Assembly (NCBI GenBank): GCA_023436115.1
Contig: JAEZKQ010000030.1
Span: 186,001 to 250,000, forward strand
From: Bacillota bacterium
GTDB taxonomy: Bacteria > Bacillota > Clostridia > Christensenellales > SZUA-584
Direction of reading: 5' to 3'
DNA length: 64,000 nt
A program made the translations under genes and the position numbers. A model generated the notes under the pieces. That model was not told the DNA's origin and did no database searches. It saw nothing but the letters and a program-made list of their open reading frames with translations. Positions within the stretch are counted from its first letter, which is position 1. Each line of letters begins with the position of its first letter. Positions 1 through 7,872 of the stretch are shown here, piece after piece.

Positions 1-1
1 A

Positions 2-997
2 GAACTTTGCGGGCGACTCAAAAAAACAGATTATATATATAACAGTTCAGATATCGACTCGGATTTTCAAATAAATGCAGAAATGTCCGACCTCCAAGAA
101 CAGGATGAGATTATCCTTTCCGAGGCTGACGGCAATGAAAAAGAATCAAACGTTAGAATCGAGACCGAAGAGCAAGTCATGCCATCTTCTTTGCCAAACG
201 ATTCAAAGTCTGCCTATACGGCTTTTGGTGACAATGATCAAGTGAGCACGGCTGACTCCAAAATAGCTGAACAAAAGATAATATCACTATTTCCGCAGGG
301 TCATGGTCATTATCAACTCCCGCTTCATATCAACGATAAACTGTATGAAAAGAGCTATAATTGCCCGCTTTGTAAAAAAACTTTTAAAGCACTGCAAGTG
401 AAAATGTCCAAGCTGGTCGTTGCTCAGACAGATCCAGACATGCGTGTTCGGTATAAGGATGTTGAGCCGCTTTATTTCGATGTGGTGACATGCCCTCATT
501 GCTTATACAGTGCGCTGAACGATATATTTGACAGCCCGGACAAATTAAAGCCTGAATTACTCAACGACCTCGAAGCCATGAAGCCGGAAACACCTATTAC
601 TCATGGAATCGGAATCGACACGTTTTCTGTATTTGCAGGTTATTATCTGGCTTTGTTTTGCGCTCCCAGATGCTTTTTAAAGCACAGCTTGGTTACAGCA
701 AAGCTGCTATTAAAGCTTAGCCGCATTTATCAGGATTGCAGTGATGAATTTATGGAGATGGGTACGACCAAGCAGTCTCTTGATGCTTATATGGGATTCT
801 ATCAAAAAGAGAATACCGATATGAAGCAAGAACAACAGCTATGCATCATCATTGCCGAATTGTGCTTTAAGCTCAACGACTTAAAAACCGCAAAGAACTT
901 TTTCTTTAAGGCCAAAACGAATCGCTATGGCACTCCGATCATGCAGAACCATGCCGAGAGCAGATTGTTTGATATTCGCGAGATTGAGAAAAAATAA
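2..997 (+). CDS. DUF2225 family protein, 5' end outside the window
   Basis: The reading frame is open from base 2, before the first ATG at 83, so the true start is probably upstream of the window. After an acidic, low-complexity stretch of about 90 residues comes the family core with two CPxC pairs: CPLC (about residue 95 from the ATG) and CPHC about 42 residues later, which probably form a zinc ribbon. The C-terminal half is helical and TPR-like, as in DUF2225 proteins. The molecular function of the family is not known to me. It converges with the GH3 gene, leaving 4 bases between the stops. Confidence 0.75.
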   Translation, partial: ELCGRLKKTDYIYNSSDIDSDFQINAEMSDLQEQDEIILSEADGNEKESNVRIETEEQVMPSSLPNDSKSAYTAFGDNDQVSTADSKIAEQKIISLFPQGHGHYQLPLHINDKLYEKSYNCPLCKKTFKALQVKMSKLVVAQTDPDMRVRYKDVEPLYFDVVTCPHCLYSALNDIFDSPDKLKPELLNDLEAMKPETPITHGIGIDTFSVFAGYYLALFCAPRCFLKHSLVTAKLLLKLSRIYQDCSDEFMEMGTTKQSLDAYMGFYQKENTDMKQEQQLCIIIAELCFKLNDLKTAKNFFFKAKTNRYGTPIMQNHAESRLFDIREIEKK

Positions 998-1001
998 CCG
1001 G

Positions 1002-3413
1002 TCAGCGATTCTTTTTCAATAAAAGCCTCAGCCCTTTTATATAATGATGGTTGAGTATCTGGGTCAGGCCGTTAACGCCGTCTTTTGTAAATTGCCCGGT
1101 CATGCCTATAGCGCGCAGCGGCATATCCATGACTGTTGAGTTAAGCATTTTTTCAACATCGTCTCCTTCATTTGCCTTCATCGTTTTTATCGCCATTGAT
1201 ATTGCAATATTGACAAATATTCTGCCGGTAAAAGTGGATTGCAGCTCGAAAACGGGCGTGTTGATATGAAACGGCTTGCCTTTTCTGACTGACGGAAGCG
1301 GTCTGCCCACGAGCGCGATGAACTCACTTTCGGGTATATCCAGCGTTCCATCCGTATGCGGAAGTGAATAATACGATGGGGCCAGCAATCGGTAATCAGG
1401 CGCTTCACATTGAACAACAGCATTCACATTCACATTTGATTTAAGCCGTATATCCCTGCTGGACGCACCGATCAATATTTCGTAAAGGCCGCTTTCTACG
1501 CACCAATCATGAATATTGACGTTATAGTAGTTAAAAGCGTCTTTATCAAGTTTAAAGGACACTTCTTTCTCTTCGCCGGCATCAAGCGCAATCTTTGTGA
1601 ACGCTTTGAGCTCCTTATCGGCCTTAAAAACAGAAGAATTTTTGTGCGATACATAAAGCTGTATTATCTCTTTCCCCGCCAGTTTGCCAGTGTTTTTTAC
1701 CTTAAAGCTCACAGCAAGCGTATCGTGATCAGTGATATTCTCGCAGCTCAACTGAAGCGATGAATATTCAAAATCCGTATAGCTGAGTCCATGGCCGAAG
1801 GGATAAAGAACGTCCTTATGGGCTGTATCATAGTATCGGTAACCTGTAAACAGGCTCTCCCGATACTGCACGATATATTTATCATTGGCAAAATGCTTAT
1901 AACATGGCGTGTCTGAGAGCTTTAATGGAAATGTCTCTGCAAGCTTGCCTGACGGATTCACGTGGCCTAGCAAGAGGTTAACCGCTGCTTTACCACCCTG
2001 ACACCCGCCCAAATACATAAGCAGTATCGCCTTCACCCTGTCTTTCCACGGCATGGTAACAGCGCTGCCGCAGTGAAGAACGACAACCACATTCTCATTC
2101 ACATCACAAACGGCATTAATAAGCTTGTTATGTGAAAGCGGCATATCCAAATTATCGCGGTCGAACCCCTCCGATTCATAACTATCCGGCAGCCCTGCAA
2201 ATACAAATACAATTTCTTTTCCCTCCGCAGCTTTTTGAGCTTGGCTTATCATGGCTTCATCCGGTTCAATACCTTCGTAGGCATAGCCATCCGCATAATC
2301 AAAATCCAGACCTAGTGAGCAAAACGCGTCGTATGCGTTGTCCAGCTCATACGGGTTGATTTTACTGCTGCCCGCCCCCTGATAACGCGGCCTTTTCGCC
2401 ATATTGCCGATAACGGCGAATTGGCTTGTCGGCATATAGGGCAGAATATCTTCGTTCTTGAGCAGCACGGCCGACTCCTCCGCGATACGCTGCGCAAGCT
2501 TTAAATGTGAGGCCATGCCACACCGATAACCTGGTTTTCTGCCCGCTATGCTTTTTAAAATAAGCTCAACAATGCGGGTTGTATGCGCATCCAGAGTTTC
2601 TTGAGATAACTCCCCTTTTTCCAGAGCAGCCAGTATGATTTTATCTGTTCCTTTGCATGAACCGGGCATCTCCAGCTCCTGCCCGTTCTGATAAGACTTT
2701 ACGACATGACACATTGCGCCCCAATCGGTGATAAATGAGCCTTTGAACCCCCATTCTTTTCTTGCCACATCCTCCATCAGCCACTTGTTTTCTGAACAAT
2801 AAGTACCGTTAAGCTGATTATAAGCCGTCATAATCGTCCAAGGCTGGCTTTTCTTCACAACTGTTTCAAATGCTCTTAAATAGATTTCACGCAATGCTCT
2901 TTCATCAATAATGCTGTCGGTGAGATTGCGTGCGTATTCCTGATTGTTGCCAGCAAAGTGTTTTAGGCTTGTGCCTATATTTTTGCTTTGGACGCCATTC
3001 ACAAACGAGGCGCCCATAACACCGCTCAAATAAGGATCTTCCGAGAAATACTCAAAGTTTCGGCCGCATAACGGGCTGCGTTTCTGATTGACTCCGGGGC
3101 CAAGCAGAACAGATATGCCTTGTTCCTGACACTCCTCCCCCAAAGCCTGCCCCATTTCATATATGAGGTTTTCGTCAAAAGAGCATGCCGTTGTGCAGGC
3201 TGGCGGAAAACAAACAGACGGCACACTGTCGCTAAGTCCCAAGTTATCGTTTGCTTTGGCTTGCTTTCTTAACCCGTGAGGCCCGTCGCTGACCATGATT
3301 GACGGCAGTCCGTATTTTTCCAATCCAACCAAATGCCAAAAATCCTGCCCTGATAAAAGCAATGCTTTTTCCTCATTGGTCATTCGGCTGACAATTTCGG
3401 AAGACGTATTCAT
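1002..3413 (-). CDS. Glycoside hydrolase family 3 beta-glucosidase-like enzyme
   Basis: An 803-residue cytoplasmic protein with no signal peptide. It has the GH3 order: TIM barrel, alpha/beta sandwich, then a C-terminal fibronectin-III-like domain. VSDGPHG (about 42) and KHFAGNNQE (about 151) bind substrate. ITDWGAM (228-234) carries the presumed nucleophile Asp230. The length fits the 750-850 aa beta-glucosidase/xylosidase group, so intracellular removal of terminal beta-glucosyl or related units is expected; the exact sugar cannot be read. The start is supported by AAGGAGCC just upstream. An inverted repeat sits 52-71 bases upstream. It stands alone next to the redox/KDG-kinase cluster and could supply aglycones or sugars to it, which is inference. 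Confidence 0.9.
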   Translation of the reverse strand: MNTSSEIVSRMTNEEKALLLSGQDFWHLVGLEKYGLPSIMVSDGPHGLRKQAKANDNLGLSDSVPSVCFPPACTTACSFDENLIYEMGQALGEECQEQGISVLLGPGVNQKRSPLCGRNFEYFSEDPYLSGVMGASFVNGVQSKNIGTSLKHFAGNNQEYARNLTDSIIDERALREIYLRAFETVVKKSQPWTIMTAYNQLNGTYCSENKWLMEDVARKEWGFKGSFITDWGAMCHVVKSYQNGQELEMPGSCKGTDKIILAALEKGELSQETLDAHTTRIVELILKSIAGRKPGYRCGMASHLKLAQRIAEESAVLLKNEDILPYMPTSQFAVIGNMAKRPRYQGAGSSKINPYELDNAYDAFCSLGLDFDYADGYAYEGIEPDEAMISQAQKAAEGKEIVFVFAGLPDSYESEGFDRDNLDMPLSHNKLINAVCDVNENVVVVLHCGSAVTMPWKDRVKAILLMYLGGCQGGKAAVNLLLGHVNPSGKLAETFPLKLSDTPCYKHFANDKYIVQYRESLFTGYRYYDTAHKDVLYPFGHGLSYTDFEYSSLQLSCENITDHDTLAVSFKVKNTGKLAGKEIIQLYVSHKNSSVFKADKELKAFTKIALDAGEEKEVSFKLDKDAFNYYNVNIHDWCVESGLYEILIGASSRDIRLKSNVNVNAVVQCEAPDYRLLAPSYYSLPHTDGTLDIPESEFIALVGRPLPSVRKGKPFHINTPVFELQSTFTGRIFVNIAISMAIKTMKANEGDDVEKMLNSTVMDMPLRAIGMTGQFTKDGVNGLTQILNHHYIKGLRLLLKKNR

Positions 3414-3464
3414 AATATGGCTCCTTGAAAATTCATACTATAACTGTGGATTTAATAAAATGGG

Positions 3465-3484
3465 GATGTACAATAGTATACATC
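3465..3484. promoter_or_regulatory. Inverted repeat upstream of the GH3 gene, possible operator
   Basis: GATGTA and TACATC form a perfect 6-bp inverted repeat around an 8-base spacer, 52-71 bases upstream of the beta-glucosidase start. Position and size suit a repressor or activator site, but the cognate regulator is unknown. Confidence 0.35.
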
Positions 3485-3512
3485 TGGATAATTTATGTGT
3501 CAATTTGATAAA

Positions 3513-3540
3513 ACCAAAAGGGCTCCATGTTGAGAAGCCC
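3513..3540 (-). terminator. Rho-independent terminator-like hairpin
   Basis: On the minus strand GGGCT (3536-3540) pairs with AGCCC (3520-3524) and is followed by TTTTGGTTTT. It lies downstream of the broken lipoprotein gene and upstream of the GH3 promoter region. Confidence 0.45.
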
Positions 3541-3637
3541 CGTAATAACTGGTTATGACTCTTCATCCTTAAGCTTTTTGTTCTCTTTTAAATAACTTTG
3601 GCTCACAAGCCTAATTATTAACTAGTTCCGATATTTC

Positions 3638-4279
3638 TTAAAGGACTTTATCAAACGTTAGGTTCGGATCGATAAAATCATTGCGAGAATCTATCCCTAT
3701 GCTACCGTCATCCATTTTTTCTATCCAACCATAAATTGGCGATGATAGTATATAGGGATATTTGAGTTTCATTTCCTCTTGAAATTTTGAATTGATGAAC
3801 AATAGGTACGTCTTACCTTCCTCTAAATATTTCAAGTCATATTGTTCTGTAATATGTTCTGTAATATTCTTTTCTGTTTTACCCTTAAATGATCCTCCCA
3901 TTAGACGCAACTCGATTTTATCTTCGTTTTTTAAGTCTCCTGCTATTGAAGTTATTATCTCCAATTCAACAGGGGGTGAAGTTTTCCCAAGAATCTTCAA
4001 CCGTTGTCATTTTTATTTCCTTCTCGTTAATTCTTTTAACTGGAAGTATTTTTTTACCTTAGCGACAACAACATGATCAGTCTGCTTTAGATAGTCTTCT
4101 AAGCTATCATAATAAACATATGAGCATGAAATCTCTAAGATCTGTTCTTTGATTTCATCGTCAACTTTAGTTACAATATTATCCCTATCATCAGAAGATG
4201 ATTGTAACATAGTGTTTGTGCATCCCAGACATACGAAAACCAAACTTAGGAGAATTACAGAAAAAATTATCTTCTTCAT
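3638..4279 (-). pseudogene. Frameshifted lipoprotein gene
   Basis: The start at 4279 follows AAAGGAG and gives a signal peptide with lipobox (residues LVFVCLGC), then a lysine-rich domain that ends prematurely near 4013. The rest of a plausible beta-rich domain resumes in another frame (4000-3638: VELEIITSIAGDL, then YLEEGKTYLLFI). The third frame is open over the junction, with INEKEIKMTTVE between them, so two small shifts would restore one protein of about 205 residues. The motif set resembles small lipoproteins with an OB-like 'VVAKVK...' fold; no named family is claimed. It overlaps the end of the metalloprotease remnant upstream. Confidence 0.55.
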
Positions 4280-4296
4280 TTTATTATCTCCTTTTA

Positions 4297-4449
4297 TTAC
4301 CATCTTGCATCTACACCTGCAATATCACTTGCAGAGGGATAAAAGAAAGCGTTACTGTCTACTTTTCCCATTATGCATTGATTACTCGTTGTTCTATCTG
4401 CCAACCCCAATGCATGTCCAAGTTCATGAACCATTATACTAACTGACAT
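4297..4449 (-). pseudogene. C-terminal remnant of a matrixin-like zinc metalloprotease
   Basis: Fifty codons that read MVHELGHALGLADR near the start, which is the metzincin HExxHxxGxxD signature, followed by CIMGK, where the Met-turn would be, and a natural stop. The frame is closed by TGA at 4471-4473, and nothing like the prodomain or N-terminal catalytic half is visible upstream, so this is a decayed C-terminal fragment. It directly precedes the frameshifted lipoprotein, which suggests the two once formed a small secreted-protease operon. The zinc-binding motif is read directly; loss of function is inferred. Confidence 0.6.
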
Positions 4450-4723
4450 TCTGTCCCATTCAGAAATTCTTCAATATGATTGTGTACAACGATACCATAA
4501 TTGATATATAATGACAACAATAGCATATAAACCCAATGTGAGTTTCACTTCATTTGACGTTATTTAAACTATGATTTATTAGATAACAGGAGCAAAAATT
4601 GCGAACAATAGTGGTTACCAATCGTTATTTTTATATAGAAAACATGTTCACGCAACATAAACCTATTTTCAAACGCTAAAGCTGGCTGACGATTCACACG
4701 CTCAGCGCGTGGTTTTTTTACGA

Positions 4724-4750
4724 TAACAAAAGGGCAGCCTCTTGCTGCCC
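4724..4750 (-). terminator. Terminator of the kdgK operon
   Basis: On the minus strand GGGCAGC (4744-4750) and GCTGCCC (4732-4738) form a perfect 7-bp stem followed by TTTTGTT, 22 bases after the kinase stop. Confidence 0.8.
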
Positions 4751-4772
4751 CCCCACGTTTCAGTAAGAACAT

Positions 4773-5804
4773 TTATCTTTGGATTCGTCCCGAACCATCA
4801 CCAGTAATGAGCTTTTCCACTTCCTGTACGCCCACTCTGTTAAAATCACCGGGTATCGAGTGCTTTAAGCAGCTTGCGCCAACAGCGAATTCTAAAGCCC
4901 TTTTATTATCGCCGTAGGCATGAAGCCCGTATATGAGGCCTGCTGCAAACGCATCTCCGCCGCCCACTCTGTCTACAATATCAGTGATGCTGTATTTGCG
5001 GCTCTGCAGGAAATCCGTTCTGTCGTTCAGGCAGGCAGACCAATTATTATGGTTAGCACTTATGCTTTCGCGAAGTGTAATGGCGATCATTTTGATATTG
5101 GGATATTCCGACAGCACTTTCTGTGTTAGCACACGGTAAACATCCGCATCAAGAACACCGCCTTCAACATGACTATCGGCACTTATTCCCAAAGACTTCT
5201 GACAATCCTCCTCATTCGCAATCACTATGTCTGTGTATGCAACAAGCTCTGACATGACTTGCTTGGCGGTTTTCCCATATTGCCATAGCTTCGCTCTGTA
5301 GTTTAGGTCGCATGAAACGGTCAGTCCCATTTCTTTTGCTGCTTTGACAGCCTCCATCGAGACCTGAGCCGCCGTTTCGCTTAAGGCTGGCGTGATACCT
5401 GTGATATGGAACCAGCCCGCATTGCTGAATACTTTTGTCCAATCAATGCTCCCCGGTTTTAACATGGATATTGAAGAGACCTCGCGGTCATAAACCACAT
5501 TCGAAGGTCTTTGGTTGGCCCCGGCTTCCAAGTAATAGATGCCAAGTCTTCCGTCGCCGAAGATGATGCCAGATGTATCAACGCCGAACTTTCTAAGTTC
5601 CATGACGCAAGCTTTTCCGATATCATGAGCCGGAAGCGATGTCACAAAGGCCGCTTCCATGCCAAAGTTGGCAAGTGAAACAGCCACATTGGCTTCACCG
5701 CCGCCAAAAGTCGCTTCAAATGCAGAAGACTGAAAGAACTTTTCATTGCCCGGGGATTTTAGGCGCAGCATGATCTCTCCGAAAGTCACAATCTTGGATC
5801 TCAT
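4773..5804 (-). CDS. kdgK: 2-keto-3-deoxygluconate kinase-like PfkB sugar kinase
   Basis: A 343-residue ribokinase/PfkB-family kinase, predicted to phosphorylate 2-keto-3-deoxygluconate to KDPG in uronate/sugar-acid catabolism. It opens with VTFGEIMLRL and GGGEANVAVSLANFG (substrate-side PfkB signature 1), has CDLNYRAKLW in the middle as KdgK enzymes do, and carries GGGDAFAAGL near residue 280, the anion hole with catalytic Asp (PfkB signature 2). The start follows GGGAG that lies inside the end of the upstream hydrolase gene, with 1 base between stop and start region, so the two are translationally coupled. Last gene of its operon. A related 2-keto sugar-acid or fructose kinase cannot be excluded. 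Confidence 0.85.
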   Translation of the reverse strand: MRSKIVTFGEIMLRLKSPGNEKFFQSSAFEATFGGGEANVAVSLANFGMEAAFVTSLPAHDIGKACVMELRKFGVDTSGIIFGDGRLGIYYLEAGANQRPSNVVYDREVSSISMLKPGSIDWTKVFSNAGWFHITGITPALSETAAQVSMEAVKAAKEMGLTVSCDLNYRAKLWQYGKTAKQVMSELVAYTDIVIANEEDCQKSLGISADSHVEGGVLDADVYRVLTQKVLSEYPNIKMIAITLRESISANHNNWSACLNDRTDFLQSRKYSITDIVDRVGGGDAFAAGLIYGLHAYGDNKRALEFAVGASCLKHSIPGDFNRVGVQEVEKLITGDGSGRIQR

Positions 5805-5805
5805 T

Positions 5806-6420
5806 TTAAACTCCCTTGAGCATTTTCATAATGTCTCGAGAATGCATGACCTTACCGTATTTCATATCAATATTGCTAAGAGCAGCATCGTGCAGTTCTT
5901 TTGAGAACGATGAAACCGCGTCACTGGCGACAAGGACATGAAGGCGGTTATGGAATGCTTCATGCACGGTGTCCTCCACGCAAATCTGCGTGACTGTACC
6001 CGTGACGATGATGGTATCCTTATCAAGACTATAGAGAACATCAAGCAGGTTGGAATTGTGAAACGATGAATAGCCGTACTTTTCTACGATATAATCGTCT
6101 TCTAGCGGATAGATTTCGTCGATTATATCCGTACAATCGAGCTCTTTATCGACATCGGGATAATAACGTTTAAAACGCCTCATGCATGCGTTAACCTGCT
6201 CAATCTGCGGACTCCAATTCCAAAGCAGCGTCTTTTTGGGCCCGGCAATAAACTTGGTATAAATCACAGGCATGTCGTTTTCCCGCGCAAAAGCGATAAG
6301 CTCTTGATTTGATTTTATGGTGTCTCTCGCATCGGGTACTTCCATGCCAGCGCCGACCCGCACAAAATCATTTTGAAGGTCAACGATCAATAATGCCGTT
6401 TTCTCTAGTTTGTATTCCAT
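5806..6420 (-). CDS. Isochorismatase-family cysteine hydrolase
   Basis: A 204-residue alpha/beta protein of the isochorismatase-like hydrolase family. The catalytic triad can be placed as Asp14 (LIVDLQNDF), Lys114 (VEKYGYSSF) and Cys147 (TVTQICVEDT, with the usual cis-peptide position before it). Members cleave amides or the vinyl ether of isochorismate; the presence of Cys points to an amidase such as nicotinamidase- or ureidoacrylate-type chemistry rather than true isochorismatase. It is the middle gene between the OYE-like reductase and kdgK with 1-base gaps on each side. The substrate is unknown; the context suggests it acts on an intermediate of the same pathway. Confidence 0.8.
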   Translation of the reverse strand: MEYKLEKTALLIVDLQNDFVRVGAGMEVPDARDTIKSNQELIAFARENDMPVIYTKFIAGPKKTLLWNWSPQIEQVNACMRRFKRYYPDVDKELDCTDIIDEIYPLEDDYIVEKYGYSSFHNSNLLDVLYSLDKDTIIVTGTVTQICVEDTVHEAFHNRLHVLVASDAVSSFSKELHDAALSNIDMKYGKVMHSRDIMKMLKGV

Positions 6421-6421
6421 A

Positions 6422-7753
6422 TCAGTTTCCTCCCTGACTTTTATTATTCATATGCTGCTGATATAATTCAGCATAAAATCTGTCTCTGATCACACATCCG
6501 GTGGACACCATATCGCGCATAAGCTCAACACATTTTGTACAGGTGATGCATGTTTGTTTTGCTTCAAGACAACCGTTATGAAGTATATCGTTCGCAAAAT
6601 TCGGGTTGGCAAATGCCATTCTGCCAAAACCGATGATATCGGCATGATGGTGTTCTAGCGTGTAAGCACCTGCATGAACAGCAAACTGCTTCAGCCAGCT
6701 ATAACCCGCGCCAATAAAAAGTATGCCCGGTACACTTTCCTTCACGGAGGCAGCCAAAGATATGAGCCGCTCCACACCTTTGACGGGTAGTTCAGGCGGC
6801 GTATATGGCCCCATGCTAAACGGCCTGTTGATATGCGGGTTGTAATATGGGTTTCCCATTGTGACAGCACACAGCCGAACGCCGAGCTGGAACAGATCGT
6901 TGAGCAGCATAACGGGCTCTGTTATGTCCGGCTTTCCGGCAGTCAGCTTATCCGCTCCAAAACCGTACGGGTAATCCATCGCGTCATAAATACTTAAACG
7001 GCTGGCCACGATCATATTGTTGTGTACCGATTGCTTGATTTTTTGCACCGCATTTTTTATAAACCGCGTTCTTCCTTCATAGTCTCCCCCGTATTTTCCC
7101 TCGCGCGTATGAGCTCCCAAAAGCTCTCCGAGTAAGTAACCATGACTCGCCTTTATATCCACACCGTCAAATCCGGCTGCCTGAGCCAGCATAGCGGCTT
7201 GCACAAATGTGTCCTCAAGCTCAGACAGTTCATCGTCGCTGATTAATTCTTTATCTGGACAAATATTATATTTCGTATCGACTACGGGGTTATGCGCAGC
7301 GATAATGGGGGCCGGCTTGCCTTCGGGCTTGGAATAACGTCCCGAATGCGTCAATTGGAGTATCATAACAGGGGCGTAACCATTTTGCTTGATGGCTTTT
7401 TCTTTAACTTCATCGACCAAGCTTTTGAAAGCATCCACGTTAGCTTTATTGATATAAAGCTGGTGTCCTGACGCACGGCCTTCCTTCACCACTGCTGCCG
7501 CTTCACACCAAATGATGCCCGCGCCGCCAAGACCGAATTTTAGATATCTTTTTAACGTCAGTTCGCTGGGCGATCCATCCGGAATCGCATCGCAGCCTTC
7601 CATGGGCAATACGGCTAATGAATTACTAACCCTGTTTCCGTTAATATAGTGACTTTTACCGTAAACCGAGTTGTTCTCGGAAAAACCGATATTAACCTTC
7701 TCATTTTCGCAGTAGTGCTTAATTTCATCTATTGTTTTGAACCCATTTTTCAT
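6422..7753 (-). CDS. NADH:flavin oxidoreductase of the Old Yellow Enzyme family
   Basis: A 443-residue FMN-binding TIM-barrel protein. Around residue 205 it has DIKASHGYLLGELLGAHTRE and YGGDYEGRTRF, the OYE/2,4-dienoyl-CoA-reductase substrate and flavin signature. The C-terminal part has CLEAKQTCITCTKC, several cysteines where larger OYE relatives carry an iron-sulfur ligand set, but the FAD/NAD domains of the 640-aa enzymes are absent. Such enzymes reduce activated C=C bonds of enals, enones or enoates. It is first in its operon, has its own promoter with an AraC-type site, and is followed by the hydrolase and kdgK. The substrate is not readable. Confidence 0.85.
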   Translation of the reverse strand: MKNGFKTIDEIKHYCENEKVNIGFSENNSVYGKSHYINGNRVSNSLAVLPMEGCDAIPDGSPSELTLKRYLKFGLGGAGIIWCEAAAVVKEGRASGHQLYINKANVDAFKSLVDEVKEKAIKQNGYAPVMILQLTHSGRYSKPEGKPAPIIAAHNPVVDTKYNICPDKELISDDELSELEDTFVQAAMLAQAAGFDGVDIKASHGYLLGELLGAHTREGKYGGDYEGRTRFIKNAVQKIKQSVHNNMIVASRLSIYDAMDYPYGFGADKLTAGKPDITEPVMLLNDLFQLGVRLCAVTMGNPYYNPHINRPFSMGPYTPPELPVKGVERLISLAASVKESVPGILFIGAGYSWLKQFAVHAGAYTLEHHHADIIGFGRMAFANPNFANDILHNGCLEAKQTCITCTKCVELMRDMVSTGCVIRDRFYAELYQQHMNNKSQGGN

Positions 7754-7805
7754 AAGATCCCCTCATCCCTTTAAGCGAAAAATATTAATCTTGCATCTAT
7801 CATAA

Positions 7806-7863
7806 AGTATACACAAGCGAATAAATATAAAGGCCTGTGTGCAAAAGTTAGCGTGATTTGCAC
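7806..7863 (-). promoter_or_regulatory. Promoter of the OYE-hydrolase-kdgK operon with AraC-type site
   Basis: Bases 7838-7863 read TGTGCAAAAGTTAGCGT then GATTTGCAC; GTGCAAA and TTTGCAC are a perfect inverted repeat. The same 26-bp element (21 of 26 identical, same orientation) lies at 10687-10712. The near end is 85 bases from the OYE start codon, against 84 for the SDR gene. A minus-strand TATACT at 7806-7811 fits a -10 box 27 bases from the element, so an activator would sit just upstream of the -35 region. Confidence 0.6.
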
Positions 7864-7872
7864 CGCTTGAGC

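Noticed and set aside
4569..4772. 67-codon minus-strand gene after kdgK
   Set aside because: It spans the kdgK terminator and has no ribosome site.
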